Translations under genes and position numbers: made by a program
NCBI GenBank assembly: GCA_037439465.1
Contig: JBBIVX010000008.1
Location: 1 to 64,000, forward strand
Source of the DNA: Parasulfuritortus sp037439465
GTDB lineage: Bacteria > Pseudomonadota > Gammaproteobacteria > Burkholderiales > Thiobacillaceae
Length of the DNA stretch: 64,000 nt
Direction of reading: 5' to 3'
The notes under the pieces: model-generated
Told to the model about the DNA's origin: nothing
Database searches by the model: none
Seen by the model: only the letters and a program-made list of their open reading frames with translations
Shown: in pieces, positions 1 to 7,984 of the stretch
Layout of the letters: every line of letters begins with the position of its first letter
Numbering within the stretch: position 1 is the first letter of the stretch

Positions 1-51
1 TACGGCAGCCACCGCCTGGCCGCTCCAGGCCATGGTGTAAATTGTCCTTCC

Positions 52-101
52 GCGGCCAGTCGGCGTCTGCCTCCGCAGGCCGGTTAGCTCGAACGTTGGG
101 C
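52..101 (+). other. attC-like recombination site tail (partial, putative)
   Basis: The segment just upstream of the HNH gene ends in GTTAGCTCGAACGTTGGGC (83-101). Its last seven bases, GTTGGGC at 95-101, fit the integron attC right core GTTRRRY, and the preceding GTTAGCT resembles the paired inner element. CTGGCCG near 17-23 could pair with CGGCCAG near 53-59 to form the internal stem. The left core (RYYYAAC) would lie before the window start, so only a partial site can be claimed. No second attC was seen after the HNH gene. Confidence 0.35.
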
Positions 102-118
102 ATCTTAGAGAGGCCACG

Positions 119-841
119 ATGACCGCCGAAGATGAGAAACGGCTAATCCTTCTCGCTGCAATCATTCGCGTTGGTGGCAGCGGATCAAAGAAGAAGGTTC
201 TTGATGAGGTCGAACGTTCGGGCCTCATGAAATTCTCGCCCTATGACTTGCAAAGCCGCGCCTCACGGAATGAGTTGAACTGGCGAAATGATCTTGCGTA
301 CATCCGAGACCATTTGGCGAGAGAAGGCCACGTATCCAGCGCGCAATGGAATAGTTGGACCATCACAGAGAAGGGGAAAGGCCATTTTGCGTCCCTGGCC
401 GCGAGGCTTTCATCACAGAGGCAGTTTCAGCACTTCAACCCAGACATCATATCTGCGATAACAGCGCTCGCTTCAGACCAGCAGCTTTCCGATGAAAATG
501 CCCTCTCTGGCGAAACAGCGCTTGTCGAAGGGCAACAAACTCAGCGCTGGACAAACACCTACGAGCGTAACCCCCAGTTGCGGGCAGCCGCCATTCGCGT
601 TCACGGGGTAGTGTGCATGGGGTGTGGATTCAAGTTTGAAGCGAAGTACGGTGCAATCGGTTCAGGTTTCATCGAAGTCCACCACACGAAACCCATTAGC
701 TCCCTTGGAGGCGCAGCGTCCGTAGATCCAACAACCGACTTGGTTGTCCTTTGCTCCAATTGTCACAGCATCGTACATCGCAAGCGCCCAAGTCCGTTGT
801 CCCTTGAAGCTCTCAGAACCTTGGTTAAGGGCCAAGGGTAA
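119..841 (+). CDS. HNH endonuclease-domain protein with N-terminal winged-helix-like region
   Basis: The protein has 240 residues. The C-terminal part carries an HNH nuclease zinc-finger signature: C166-x2-C169, a VHH at 187-189 followed by TKP, the stretch DLVVLC at 207-212, then C212-x2-C215-H216 and H220. Such domains cut DNA with one metal ion held by the HNH residues. The first 100 residues look like a small helical or winged-helix region of the kind that precedes the nuclease in restriction-type proteins. Codon use is visibly more AT-rich than in the flagellar genes downstream, and an attC-like tail lies just upstream, both suggesting horizontal acquisition. A restriction or mobile-element role is likely, but the target is unknown. 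The ATG lies 17 bases after the putative attC end with GAGAGG before it. Confidence 0.8.
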   Translation: MTAEDEKRLILLAAIIRVGGSGSKKKVLDEVERSGLMKFSPYDLQSRASRNELNWRNDLAYIRDHLAREGHVSSAQWNSWTITEKGKGHFASLAARLSSQRQFQHFNPDIISAITALASDQQLSDENALSGETALVEGQQTQRWTNTYERNPQLRAAAIRVHGVVCMGCGFKFEAKYGAIGSGFIEVHHTKPISSLGGAASVDPTTDLVVLCSNCHSIVHRKRPSPLSLEALRTLVKGQG

Positions 842-851
842 TGGCGAAGGG

Positions 852-939
852 AATTAGGGGACAGACCACGTTTTTCCAAAAATAAGAACCAAGACGGTAA
901 TTGATGTGTGGTCTGTCCCCTAATTGATGTCCCCTAATT
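852..939. repeat. Inverted repeat of the GGGGACAGACCAC type plus a third partial copy
   Basis: An 18-base arm at 852-869 (AATTAGGGGACAGACCAC) is matched perfectly by its reverse complement at 908-925, with a 38-base AT-rich loop. A third partial copy, TGTCCCCTAATT, sits at 928-939. Repeats of this sequence type are scattered through many beta- and gammaproteobacterial genomes and are often linked with REP-associated (IS200-like) transposases. No transposase is present here. The third copy supplies the stop codon region of the DUF3144 gene on the minus strand. Confidence 0.8.
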
Positions 940-1197
940 GCCTCTCTTCATGACTGGCCCGGCCGCTCCGTCCAGGTTTGACTCGAGGGCCTTGCGGTAT
1001 TCGGAAACGTAAAATTCCATTTGCGCCGGCCGGCTTTGTTCGTCGCCCCCCTGGCTCAGGAAGTTGAAGGCGTTGTAACGCCCCGCGGCGAACAGTATGG
1101 CGGCGCTGATTTCACCGGTGGGGCGCTCCGCCGACAGCTTGTTGGCCAGGTCGATGAATTGGTCGACGAGTTTGAGAAATTCGGGTGGGTAGGGCAT
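934..1197 (-). CDS. DUF3144 family protein
   Basis: This is an 87-residue soluble protein without a signal peptide or membrane segment. The core around residues 10-45 (VDQFIDLAN, then ISAAILFAAGRYNAFNF) matches the small DUF3144 family, whose members are 75-95 residues long and have no assigned function. The stop codon falls inside the partial repeat copy at 928-939, so the last residues may have been rewritten by repeat insertion. The gene is convergent with the HNH gene and stands alone. Confidence 0.75.
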   Translation of the reverse strand: MPYPPEFLKLVDQFIDLANKLSAERPTGEISAAILFAAGRYNAFNFLSQGGDEQSRPAQMEFYVSEYRKALESNLDGAAGPVMKRGN

Positions 1198-1383
1198 TGT
1201 TTGTGCCTTTCGTGAAATAAATGAGCTGCCAGGGGCATTCTAACCCGGCCTGCCCGCGCAGGCGGTGGTCTTGGGCGAGGCCTGTCGCAAGCTTTATTTA
1301 TCCCCCGATAAAAAACCCTAACCGCCTATGGGCCGCGAGCCCGGTACACTGGCCGCTTTCGTATCGCATTCAGGAGATCAGCC

Positions 1384-3243
1384 ATGGCCACTCGGGAAAC
1401 TCTGCAGCCCCGTCTTGCCGGCACTGCCGGCGCCGAAGCCCTGTATAACCTGGCCCGCGAGGCCCTCGATGCCCCGGCCGACCTCGGCTTTTCCAAGGAA
1501 ATCCTGACTGGCGCCGCCTTCACCGGTGACGCCGGAGCCAGGGGCTGCCTCGATGGGATTGCCGGCAACGCCATGTTCACCAACGATTTCATCTGCCTGG
1601 CGATGGGTTATCAGGCCCTCGGTGATGCCGGCAAGGCCGCCGAAATGCTCGGCCAGGGCCAGGACTTCGCCATGAGCGGCGAGGAAAAGGTCGCCGTCGG
1701 CGTGGCGCAGATGCTGGTCTCTGGCGATGCCGCCGCTGCCGTGAAGACACTGTCCGGCGCCCTCAAGGAGATCTCCACCACCGAAGATCTGTATGGTCTG
1801 GCCAAGGTCGTCGCCGGCGACATCAAGGATGCCGGTCTGGCCGGTCAGATTTATGACAAGATCAAGGCCAAGGCCGGTCGTGCCGCCGACTTTGCCCGGC
1901 TGGCCCGCACCGTCGCTGCGGACCTTGGTGACAAGACACAGGCGGCCGCGATTATCAGCGAGGGCGCTGGCAAGTTCAGCGCCGCCGCCGATATGATCGC
2001 CCTTGCGGGTGCCATGGGTGAGATCGATCCGGCCGGCGCCAACGCGCTTTACGACAAGGCGCTGGCTTCAGCCAAGGATTTCGCCGCTCTCATGCAGGTG
2101 CTGGCCGCCGCCAAGGGTAACCCGGAATTGGCCAAGGCCGTGCTGGTCAAGGCTGGCGCCACCGCCAGCGCCGCCACCGATCTGTTGCAGTTGGCCGATG
2201 TCTACGCCGACCTGGGTGACGCGGCTGGCGTTGCCGACATGATGATCAAGGCCGAAGAGGCCGTGGCCAACCTCGACGAGATGCGCAAGGTGGTCGAAGC
2301 GGTCAACAAGCACCTCGCTGGCGATACCGTGCGCCTCGCCCGCGTCGCCGATAAGCTGGCCAAGCGCGAGGCCAACCAGGCCAAATATGTGGAGATTCAG
2401 AACGAAGAGGCCAAGTGCAAGACCGCCAAGCAGTTCATCGCCCTGGCCGACCGCATCATCGCCGAACTGGATGATCAGGCCTATGCCAGCAAGCTACTCT
2501 CCGGGGCCGAGGAGGTGATGCGCGCCGATGGTTTCCACTTCAGCCGCTTCAAGCCGCTGATCCTGGCCGTCGATCGCCTTGGTGACAAGGCCTGGCTTGG
2601 GCGGCTGCTCGACGAGTCGGTCGCTTCCGCCAGTGACTTCGTCTGGTTCCGCGAAATCGTGCTGACGGCCGCCCGTGAGTTCAAAGATGCCGACTTCGGC
2701 AAGGGCCGCGCCAAGGCTTACATCGATGCCCGCGTCGGTCAGTCCGGCGACAACCCTTACGACTGGACCAAGCTGGCAGAGATTGCGCGCGAGGCGTTGA
2801 ACGATTCCGCCCTGGCCTCCAACCTCCTGGCCGAGGCCGGCAAGAGGGCCCGCGACCATTTCGCCCTGTCCCGCATCGGGCGGCTGTTCGCTGACCTGGG
2901 CGATGCCGCGACCGCCAAAGCCATGTATGCCAAGGCCGTGGATGTCTGCGCCAGTGGTGAAAACTGTGTGCAACTGGCCAACCGTCTGAAAGGCTATGGT
3001 CTGGCCAAGGCCGACATCGTCGCCCTGATGGACAAGTGCGGCGCAAAATTGCCCTCGGCCTCCGACAAGCTGCGCTGGGTTGAGGGGGTGGCGGATCTCT
3101 TGCTGGACGGCGATTGGGCCGCCAAGGCTTATGCGGCCATCGCCGCTGCCTTCACCGACGATATTGGCAAGAAGCGTTTGGCCATCAGCCAGCAGATGCG
3201 TGCCGGCTACCGTTTCTTCGGCCCCGGCGTAGAGGCCCACTGA
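1384..3243 (+). CDS. Alanine-rich helical-repeat (TPR-like alpha-solenoid) protein of unknown function
   Basis: The 619-residue protein has no signal peptide and is dominated by Ala, Lys, Asp and Leu. Amphipathic helix pairs recur about every 34-36 residues, with echoes such as LAxxYADLGDAAxA and DFAxLAxxxxxLGD through the whole length, for example around residues 270-285 and 515-530. This pattern is typical of TPR or Sel1-like solenoids that bind other proteins. I do not recognise a named family. The gene ends at a hairpin just before flhB, so it is probably its own transcription unit. The ATG has AGGAGA upstream. Its position beside the flagellar block is suggestive but not proof of a motility role. 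Confidence 0.6.
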   Translation: MATRETLQPRLAGTAGAEALYNLAREALDAPADLGFSKEILTGAAFTGDAGARGCLDGIAGNAMFTNDFICLAMGYQALGDAGKAAEMLGQGQDFAMSGEEKVAVGVAQMLVSGDAAAAVKTLSGALKEISTTEDLYGLAKVVAGDIKDAGLAGQIYDKIKAKAGRAADFARLARTVAADLGDKTQAAAIISEGAGKFSAAADMIALAGAMGEIDPAGANALYDKALASAKDFAALMQVLAAAKGNPELAKAVLVKAGATASAATDLLQLADVYADLGDAAGVADMMIKAEEAVANLDEMRKVVEAVNKHLAGDTVRLARVADKLAKREANQAKYVEIQNEEAKCKTAKQFIALADRIIAELDDQAYASKLLSGAEEVMRADGFHFSRFKPLILAVDRLGDKAWLGRLLDESVASASDFVWFREIVLTAAREFKDADFGKGRAKAYIDARVGQSGDNPYDWTKLAEIAREALNDSALASNLLAEAGKRARDHFALSRIGRLFADLGDAATAKAMYAKAVDVCASGENCVQLANRLKGYGLAKADIVALMDKCGAKLPSASDKLRWVEGVADLLLDGDWAAKAYAAIAAAFTDDIGKKRLAISQQMRAGYRFFGPGVEAH

Positions 3244-3258
3244 GCCTTTGCCAAACCC

Positions 3259-3290
3259 GCAAACGGCCGGTTTTCCGGCCGTTTGCGCTT
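3259..3290 (+). terminator. Hairpin terminator after the solenoid gene
   Basis: A 12-base-pair perfect stem, GCAAACGGCCGG at 3259-3270 and CCGGCCGTTTGC at 3275-3286, encloses a TTTT loop and begins 16 bases after the stop codon. The following tract (GCTTTA) is only weakly T-rich, so termination may be partial. It separates the solenoid gene from flhB. Confidence 0.6.
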
Positions 3291-3392
3291 TAATGCCGTC
3301 CCTGGGACGGTTCCTTGGGCCTGGGCGCGTCCGGCTGGCTTATCTGGGTTAAACTCCGGCCAGACAGATCGGGTGGATGACAGGACCGGAGC

Positions 3393-4526
3393 ATGGCGGA
3401 AGACAGCGATCTCGAACGCACCGAACCGGCGTCGGGACGAAAGATCCAGAAGGCCCGCGAAGAGGGCAACGTCCCCCGCTCCCGCGAGCTTGCCACCTTT
3501 GCCGTCCTCATGGCGTCGGGCGCTTCGTTGGCCTTGATGGGCGCCTTCCTCATGGGCACGTTGAGCCGGATGCTGCGCAATAGCCTCGATTTTGGTCCGG
3601 CGGACATCGTTGACCCCGGCATGATGGGGCAGAACCTGGCTGAGGCGGGGTTCGACGCCATCCTGACTGTGCTGCCCATCGCCGTGGTGGTGCTGCTGGC
3701 GGCGGTGGTGGCCAACATGCTGCTATCGGGCTGGAACTTCAGTCTCAAGCCGCTCGAACTGAATCTCGACAAGCTCGACCCGATCAAGGGCCTGGGCAAG
3801 ATGTTCTCCTGGAATTCACTGGCGGAACTCTTCAAGGCGTTGCTCAAGGGGGGGCTGATCGCCGGTGCCTCGGTCTGGATGATCTGGCTTCAGTGGGATG
3901 CCATCCTCGCCCTGATGGCAGAGCCGATGGGGTCGGCCCTGCCGCACTTCGGTCACATCACCTTGTACACCTTCCTGGCCGCAGCGGCGGCCTTCGCTCT
4001 CATCGCCGCCATCGACGTGCCGTTCCAGCTCTGGCAGTACCACCGCAACCTGCGCATGACCAAGGAAGAGGTGCGGCAGGAAAATAAGGAAACCGAGGGC
4101 GACCCGCAGATCAAGGCGCGCATCCGTTCGCTGCAGCGCGAGCAGGCCCGCCGCCGGATGATGCAGGCGGTGCCGCAGGCCGATGTGGTGGTGACCAACC
4201 CGCTTCACTTCGCGGTGGCTCTTAAGTACGAGGAAAATGTCATGGCGGCGCCGCAGGTGGTAGCCAAGGGCTCGCAAAAGGTGGCCGAGCGGATCAAGGA
4301 GATCGCGCGCGAGCATCACGTCCCCATCGTCGAGGCGCCCCCCCTGGCCCGCGCCCTGCACCGGCACGTGGAGGTGGGCGACGTCATCCCCGCCGCCCTG
4401 TTCACCGCCGTGGCCCAGGTGCTGGCCTACGTCTACCAGTTGAACCGGCAAATGCAGCCGCAACTGCCCGCCGCCTGGCAGGTGCCGGCGGAAATGGACC
4501 CGCTCGATCGGTCTGAGGCGAACTGA
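3393..4526 (+). CDS. flhB: Flagellar export apparatus protein FlhB
   Basis: FlhB is the inner-membrane switch of the flagellar type III export gate that changes substrate from rod/hook to filament proteins. The 377-residue length fits the family. The basic N-terminus (residues 1-30), four hydrophobic segments between about 30 and 215, and the cytoplasmic linker and C-terminal domain are all present. The auto-cleavage motif, normally NPTH, reads NPLH at residues 269-272 (bases 4197-4208), followed by the conserved FAVALKY. The gene starts the block flhB-flhA-flhF-flhG-fliA-motCD, and its TGA overlaps the flhA ATG. Confidence 0.97.
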   Translation: MAEDSDLERTEPASGRKIQKAREEGNVPRSRELATFAVLMASGASLALMGAFLMGTLSRMLRNSLDFGPADIVDPGMMGQNLAEAGFDAILTVLPIAVVVLLAAVVANMLLSGWNFSLKPLELNLDKLDPIKGLGKMFSWNSLAELFKALLKGGLIAGASVWMIWLQWDAILALMAEPMGSALPHFGHITLYTFLAAAAAFALIAAIDVPFQLWQYHRNLRMTKEEVRQENKETEGDPQIKARIRSLQREQARRRMMQAVPQADVVVTNPLHFAVALKYEENVMAAPQVVAKGSQKVAERIKEIAREHHVPIVEAPPLARALHRHVEVGDVIPAALFTAVAQVLAYVYQLNRQMQPQLPAAWQVPAEMDPLDRSEAN

Positions 4527-6595
4527 TGGCGGCGGCGACCCTGAGCGGCATGCAGTGGCAGAAGATGGCGGCGCCCATACTGGTGATCGCCATCCTGGCG
4601 ATGATGATCCTGCCGTTGCCGCCGTTCCTGCTCGACATGCTGTTCACCTTCAATATCGCCCTGGCGATGATCGTCCTGCTGATCAGCCTCTATACCTTGA
4701 AGCCTCTGGAGTTCTCGGTCTTCCCCACGGTGCTGCTGATGACCACGCTGATGCGCCTGTCGCTCAACGTCGCCTCCACCCGCATCGTGTTGATGGAGGG
4801 GCACACCGGCCCGGATGCCGCCGGCAAGGTGATCGAATCCTTCGGCCATTTCCTGGTGGGCGGTAACTATGCGGTCGGCCTGATCGTGTTCATCATCCTG
4901 GTGCTGATCAACTTCGTGGTCATCACCAAGGGTGCCGGCCGCATCGCCGAAGTCTCCGCCCGCTTCACCCTGGACGCCATGCCGGGCAAGCAGATGGCCA
5001 TCGACGCCGACCTCAACGCCGGCCTGATCGGCGAGGACGAAGCACGCCGGCGGCGGGCGGAAATCGCCCAGGAGGCCGACTTCTACGGCTCGATGGATGG
5101 CGCCTCCAAGTTCGTGCGCGGCGACGCCGTGGCCGGCATCATCATCATGCTCATCAACGTCGTCGGCGGGCTTATCGTCGGCGTCGCCCAGCACGGCATG
5201 TCGTTCGCCGACGCCGCCTCGCGCTATACCTTGCTGACTATCGGCGATGGCCTGGTGGCGCAGGTGCCGGCCCTTGTCATCTCCACCGCCGCGGGCATCG
5301 TCGTCGCCCGCGTCTCCAGCGAGCAGGACCTCAACCAGCAACTGCTTGGCCAGATGTTCGGCAAGCCACAGGCCATTTTCCTCGCGGCCGGCATCCTGGC
5401 ACTGCTCGGCATCCTCCCCGGCATGCCGCATGTCGCCTTCCTGCTCATGGGCAGCCTGCTCGGTGGCGCTGGTTATTGGCTGACGCAACAGCAGCGGATG
5501 GCGGCGGCGCAGGCCCTGGAGGCAGCGCCGGCGGCGAAGCCGGCGGAAGCGGAAGAGGTCGGTTGGCACGACGTGGCGGCGGTTGACCGCCTCGGTCTGG
5601 AAGTGGGCTACCGGCTGGTACCGCTGCTCGACAAGGGTCAGGATGGCGAGTTGTTGCGGCGCATTCGCGGCATCCGCAAGAAGATTGCCCAGGACACCGG
5701 CTTTTTGGTGCCGGCAGTGCACATCCGCGACAATCTGCAACTCAAGCCCAATGCCTATCGCCTCACCCTCAAGGGGGTCACCCTGGCCGAACATGAGGTA
5801 CAGCCGGGAAAATATCTGGCCATCAATCCCGGCCGGGTGTTTGGCGGCATCCAGGGCCAGGCCACCACCGACCCGGCTTATGGCTTGCCGGCGGTGTGGG
5901 TGGATGCGGGTCTGCGCGAACAGGCACAGACCTATGGCTATACCGTGGTGGATGCCGGCACGGTGATCGCCACCCATCTGTCCAAGATCATCAATGAACA
6001 CGCCGCCGAGCTGCTGGGCCGCGAGGAAACCCAGCAGCTGCTCGATCACGTTGCCAAGGAGAGCCCCAAGCTGGTGGAAGAACTGGTGCCAAAACTGTTG
6101 CCCTTGGCCACCGTGCAGAAGGTGCTGCAGGCCCTGCTGGAGGAAAAGGTACACATCCGCGATATGCGCAGCATACTTGAGGCCCTGGCCGAGCAGGCCG
6201 GCCGCAGCCAGGACCCGGACGAGCTGACCGCCGCCGTGAGGGTGGCGCTGGCGCGTGCTATCATTTATGAAATATTTGGAGGAGCCCAAGAATTGCAGGT
6301 TATGGCGCTGGAGCCCGGCCTGGAAAGCCTCCTCATGCAGGCTTTGGCCACGGGCGGAGAGGGCGGCGTCGGGCTGGAGCCCGGCCTGGCCGAACGCCTG
6401 GTACGCGATACCGCCCAGGCGGTGGAGCGGCAAAGCGAGGCCGGTGCGCCGTCCGTGCTGCTCGCGCCCCCTGCCATACGCACCCTGCTTTCCCGCTTTT
6501 TGCGCCGTTCCGCACCCGCGCTGCGGGTCATTTCCCACGCCGAGGTGCCTGACGGCCGCCGCATCAAGGTCATCCAAATCATCGGACAACGATAA
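4526..6595 (+). CDS. flhA: Flagellar export gate protein FlhA
   Basis: FlhA forms the nonameric ring of the flagellar type III export gate and docks chaperone-substrate complexes. The 689 residues comprise about eight N-terminal membrane helices (residues 15-320) with the conserved FHIPEP-type cytoplasmic loop region, here RFTLDAMPGKQMAIDADL near 148-165, and a large cytosolic C-terminal domain from about 345. The start codon overlaps the flhB stop (TGATG), indicating translational coupling. flhF follows after 6 bases. Confidence 0.97.
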   Translation: MAAATLSGMQWQKMAAPILVIAILAMMILPLPPFLLDMLFTFNIALAMIVLLISLYTLKPLEFSVFPTVLLMTTLMRLSLNVASTRIVLMEGHTGPDAAGKVIESFGHFLVGGNYAVGLIVFIILVLINFVVITKGAGRIAEVSARFTLDAMPGKQMAIDADLNAGLIGEDEARRRRAEIAQEADFYGSMDGASKFVRGDAVAGIIIMLINVVGGLIVGVAQHGMSFADAASRYTLLTIGDGLVAQVPALVISTAAGIVVARVSSEQDLNQQLLGQMFGKPQAIFLAAGILALLGILPGMPHVAFLLMGSLLGGAGYWLTQQQRMAAAQALEAAPAAKPAEAEEVGWHDVAAVDRLGLEVGYRLVPLLDKGQDGELLRRIRGIRKKIAQDTGFLVPAVHIRDNLQLKPNAYRLTLKGVTLAEHEVQPGKYLAINPGRVFGGIQGQATTDPAYGLPAVWVDAGLREQAQTYGYTVVDAGTVIATHLSKIINEHAAELLGREETQQLLDHVAKESPKLVEELVPKLLPLATVQKVLQALLEEKVHIRDMRSILEALAEQAGRSQDPDELTAAVRVALARAIIYEIFGGAQELQVMALEPGLESLLMQALATGGEGGVGLEPGLAERLVRDTAQAVERQSEAGAPSVLLAPPAIRTLLSRFLRRSAPALRVISHAEVPDGRRIKVIQIIGQR

Positions 6596-6601
6596 AAGCC
6601 A

Positions 6602-7984
6602 ATGATCAAAAAATTCCACGCCAGCACTACTCGCGACGCCCTGCGCCAGGTGCGCGACGCTCTCGGGGCCGACGCCATCATCCTTTCCAACCGCCAGGTG
6701 GCGGGCGGCATCGAGATCATTGCCGTGGCCGATCTCGACATGGCCTCGCTGGCCGAACAGGCGGAAGCAGTGACGGCGCGCCAGTTCTCGCCCCCCGCCG
6801 CCGTGCCGGCCCGGCCGGCGGCCATGGCCGCGGCAATACCGTCCACGCCGACATCCTTCGCTGCTTATCTGGCGCAGCGTGAGGCCTCGGTCATCCGCCC
6901 CACGCCGGCGCGGCGGCCGGCGGCGCCGCCGCTCGAACCCCGGCCCGAAGCCGTCGCCCCTGCCCCTGCCGCCAATCCCGAGACAGCCACGGTGGCGCCA
7001 GTGATGCAGGAACTGGCGCGCGAGATGCGTGTGCTGCGTGGTCTGGTCGAAGGCCAACTGGCTGGCTTGGCCTGGAATGACATCTGCCGCCGCGAGCCCT
7101 ATCGCGCCGAAATCATGAAGCGCCTGCTGGCGGCGAGCTTCAGCCCGGCATTGACCCGGCAGTTGCTGGAGCGGATGCCGGCCGAGCCAGACCACGAACG
7201 GGCGATGAAATGGATATGCCACGCTCTCGCCCATAACCTGAAAGTGGCGGACGTCAGCGACGATCTGATCGACCAGGGCGGGGTGTATGCCCTGGTCGGG
7301 CCGACCGGCGTCGGCAAGACCACTACCGTCGCCAAGCTGGCCGCCCGTGCCGTTCTCAGACACGGTGCCGGCAAGGTGGCCATGGTGACCACCGATAGCT
7401 ACCGGATCGGCGCCCAGGACCAGTTGCGCATTTACGGCCGTATCCTCGGCACCCCGGTATTCGCCGTGCGGGACGAGGGCGACCTGGAGCTGACCCTGCT
7501 CGATCTGGCCGGCAAGCACCTGGTATTCATCGACACCATAGGCATGAGCCAGCGCGATAAGCGGGTCATGGAGCAGACCAGCCTGCTCGGCGGTTCCGGG
7601 CAAGCGGTCAAGCGGCTGCTGCTGTTGAGCGCGCCGGCCCAGGGGATCACCCTGGAAGAGGTGGTGCGCGCCTATCAGGGACCTGGCCTGGAGGGTTGCA
7701 TCCTGACCAAGATCGACGAGGCGCTGACCTATGGTCCGGTGCTGGATGTGGTCATCCGCCACCAGCTACGGGTGCGCTACGTCACCAACGGCCAGCGGGT
7801 GCCGGAGGACATGCACCTGGCCAACGCCCGCTTTCTGGTGGACCGTGCCTTCCGCCTGGGCGCGGCGGATCCGGCCTTCACCCCCGAGGATGGCGACTAT
7901 CCTGTGCTGATGGCGGCGGCCAGCCAGCCTGCGGCCGAGGCGGCGCCGTATCCTCTGCGTGAGGCGCAAGGTGCAGTTAGCTGA
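6602..7984 (+). CDS. flhF: Flagellar biosynthesis GTPase FlhF (SRP family)
   Basis: FlhF is an SRP-like GTPase that sets flagellar position and number. The 460-residue protein has the usual N-terminal segment (MIKKFHASTTRDALRQVR), a long proline/alanine-rich linker at about 60-130, and a C-terminal NG domain. The P-loop GPTGVGKTT is at 233-241, the G3 DTIG at 311-314 and the G4 TKID at 369-372. The SRP-GTPase insertion region TTDSYRIGAQDQL (263-275) is intact. The end overlaps the start of the flhG-like gene. Confidence 0.96.
   Translation: MIKKFHASTTRDALRQVRDALGADAIILSNRQVAGGIEIIAVADLDMASLAEQAEAVTARQFSPPAAVPARPAAMAAAIPSTPTSFAAYLAQREASVIRPTPARRPAAPPLEPRPEAVAPAPAANPETATVAPVMQELAREMRVLRGLVEGQLAGLAWNDICRREPYRAEIMKRLLAASFSPALTRQLLERMPAEPDHERAMKWICHALAHNLKVADVSDDLIDQGGVYALVGPTGVGKTTTVAKLAARAVLRHGAGKVAMVTTDSYRIGAQDQLRIYGRILGTPVFAVRDEGDLELTLLDLAGKHLVFIDTIGMSQRDKRVMEQTSLLGGSGQAVKRLLLLSAPAQGITLEEVVRAYQGPGLEGCILTKIDEALTYGPVLDVVIRHQLRVRYVTNGQRVPEDMHLANARFLVDRAFRLGAADPAFTPEDGDYPVLMAAASQPAAEAAPYPLREAQGAVS

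Noticed and set aside
1304..1311. CCCGATAA upstream of the solenoid gene, like a sigma-28 -10
   Set aside because: The expected -35 position (1285-1292) reads TCGCAAGC, with no similarity to TAAAGTTT, so it was not called.
4433..7762. A 1109-codon open frame on the minus strand opposite flhA and flhF
   Set aside because: It is antisense to two clear genes, is rich in His, Gln and Arg and has no domain signature, as expected for a frame shadow in GC-rich coding DNA.
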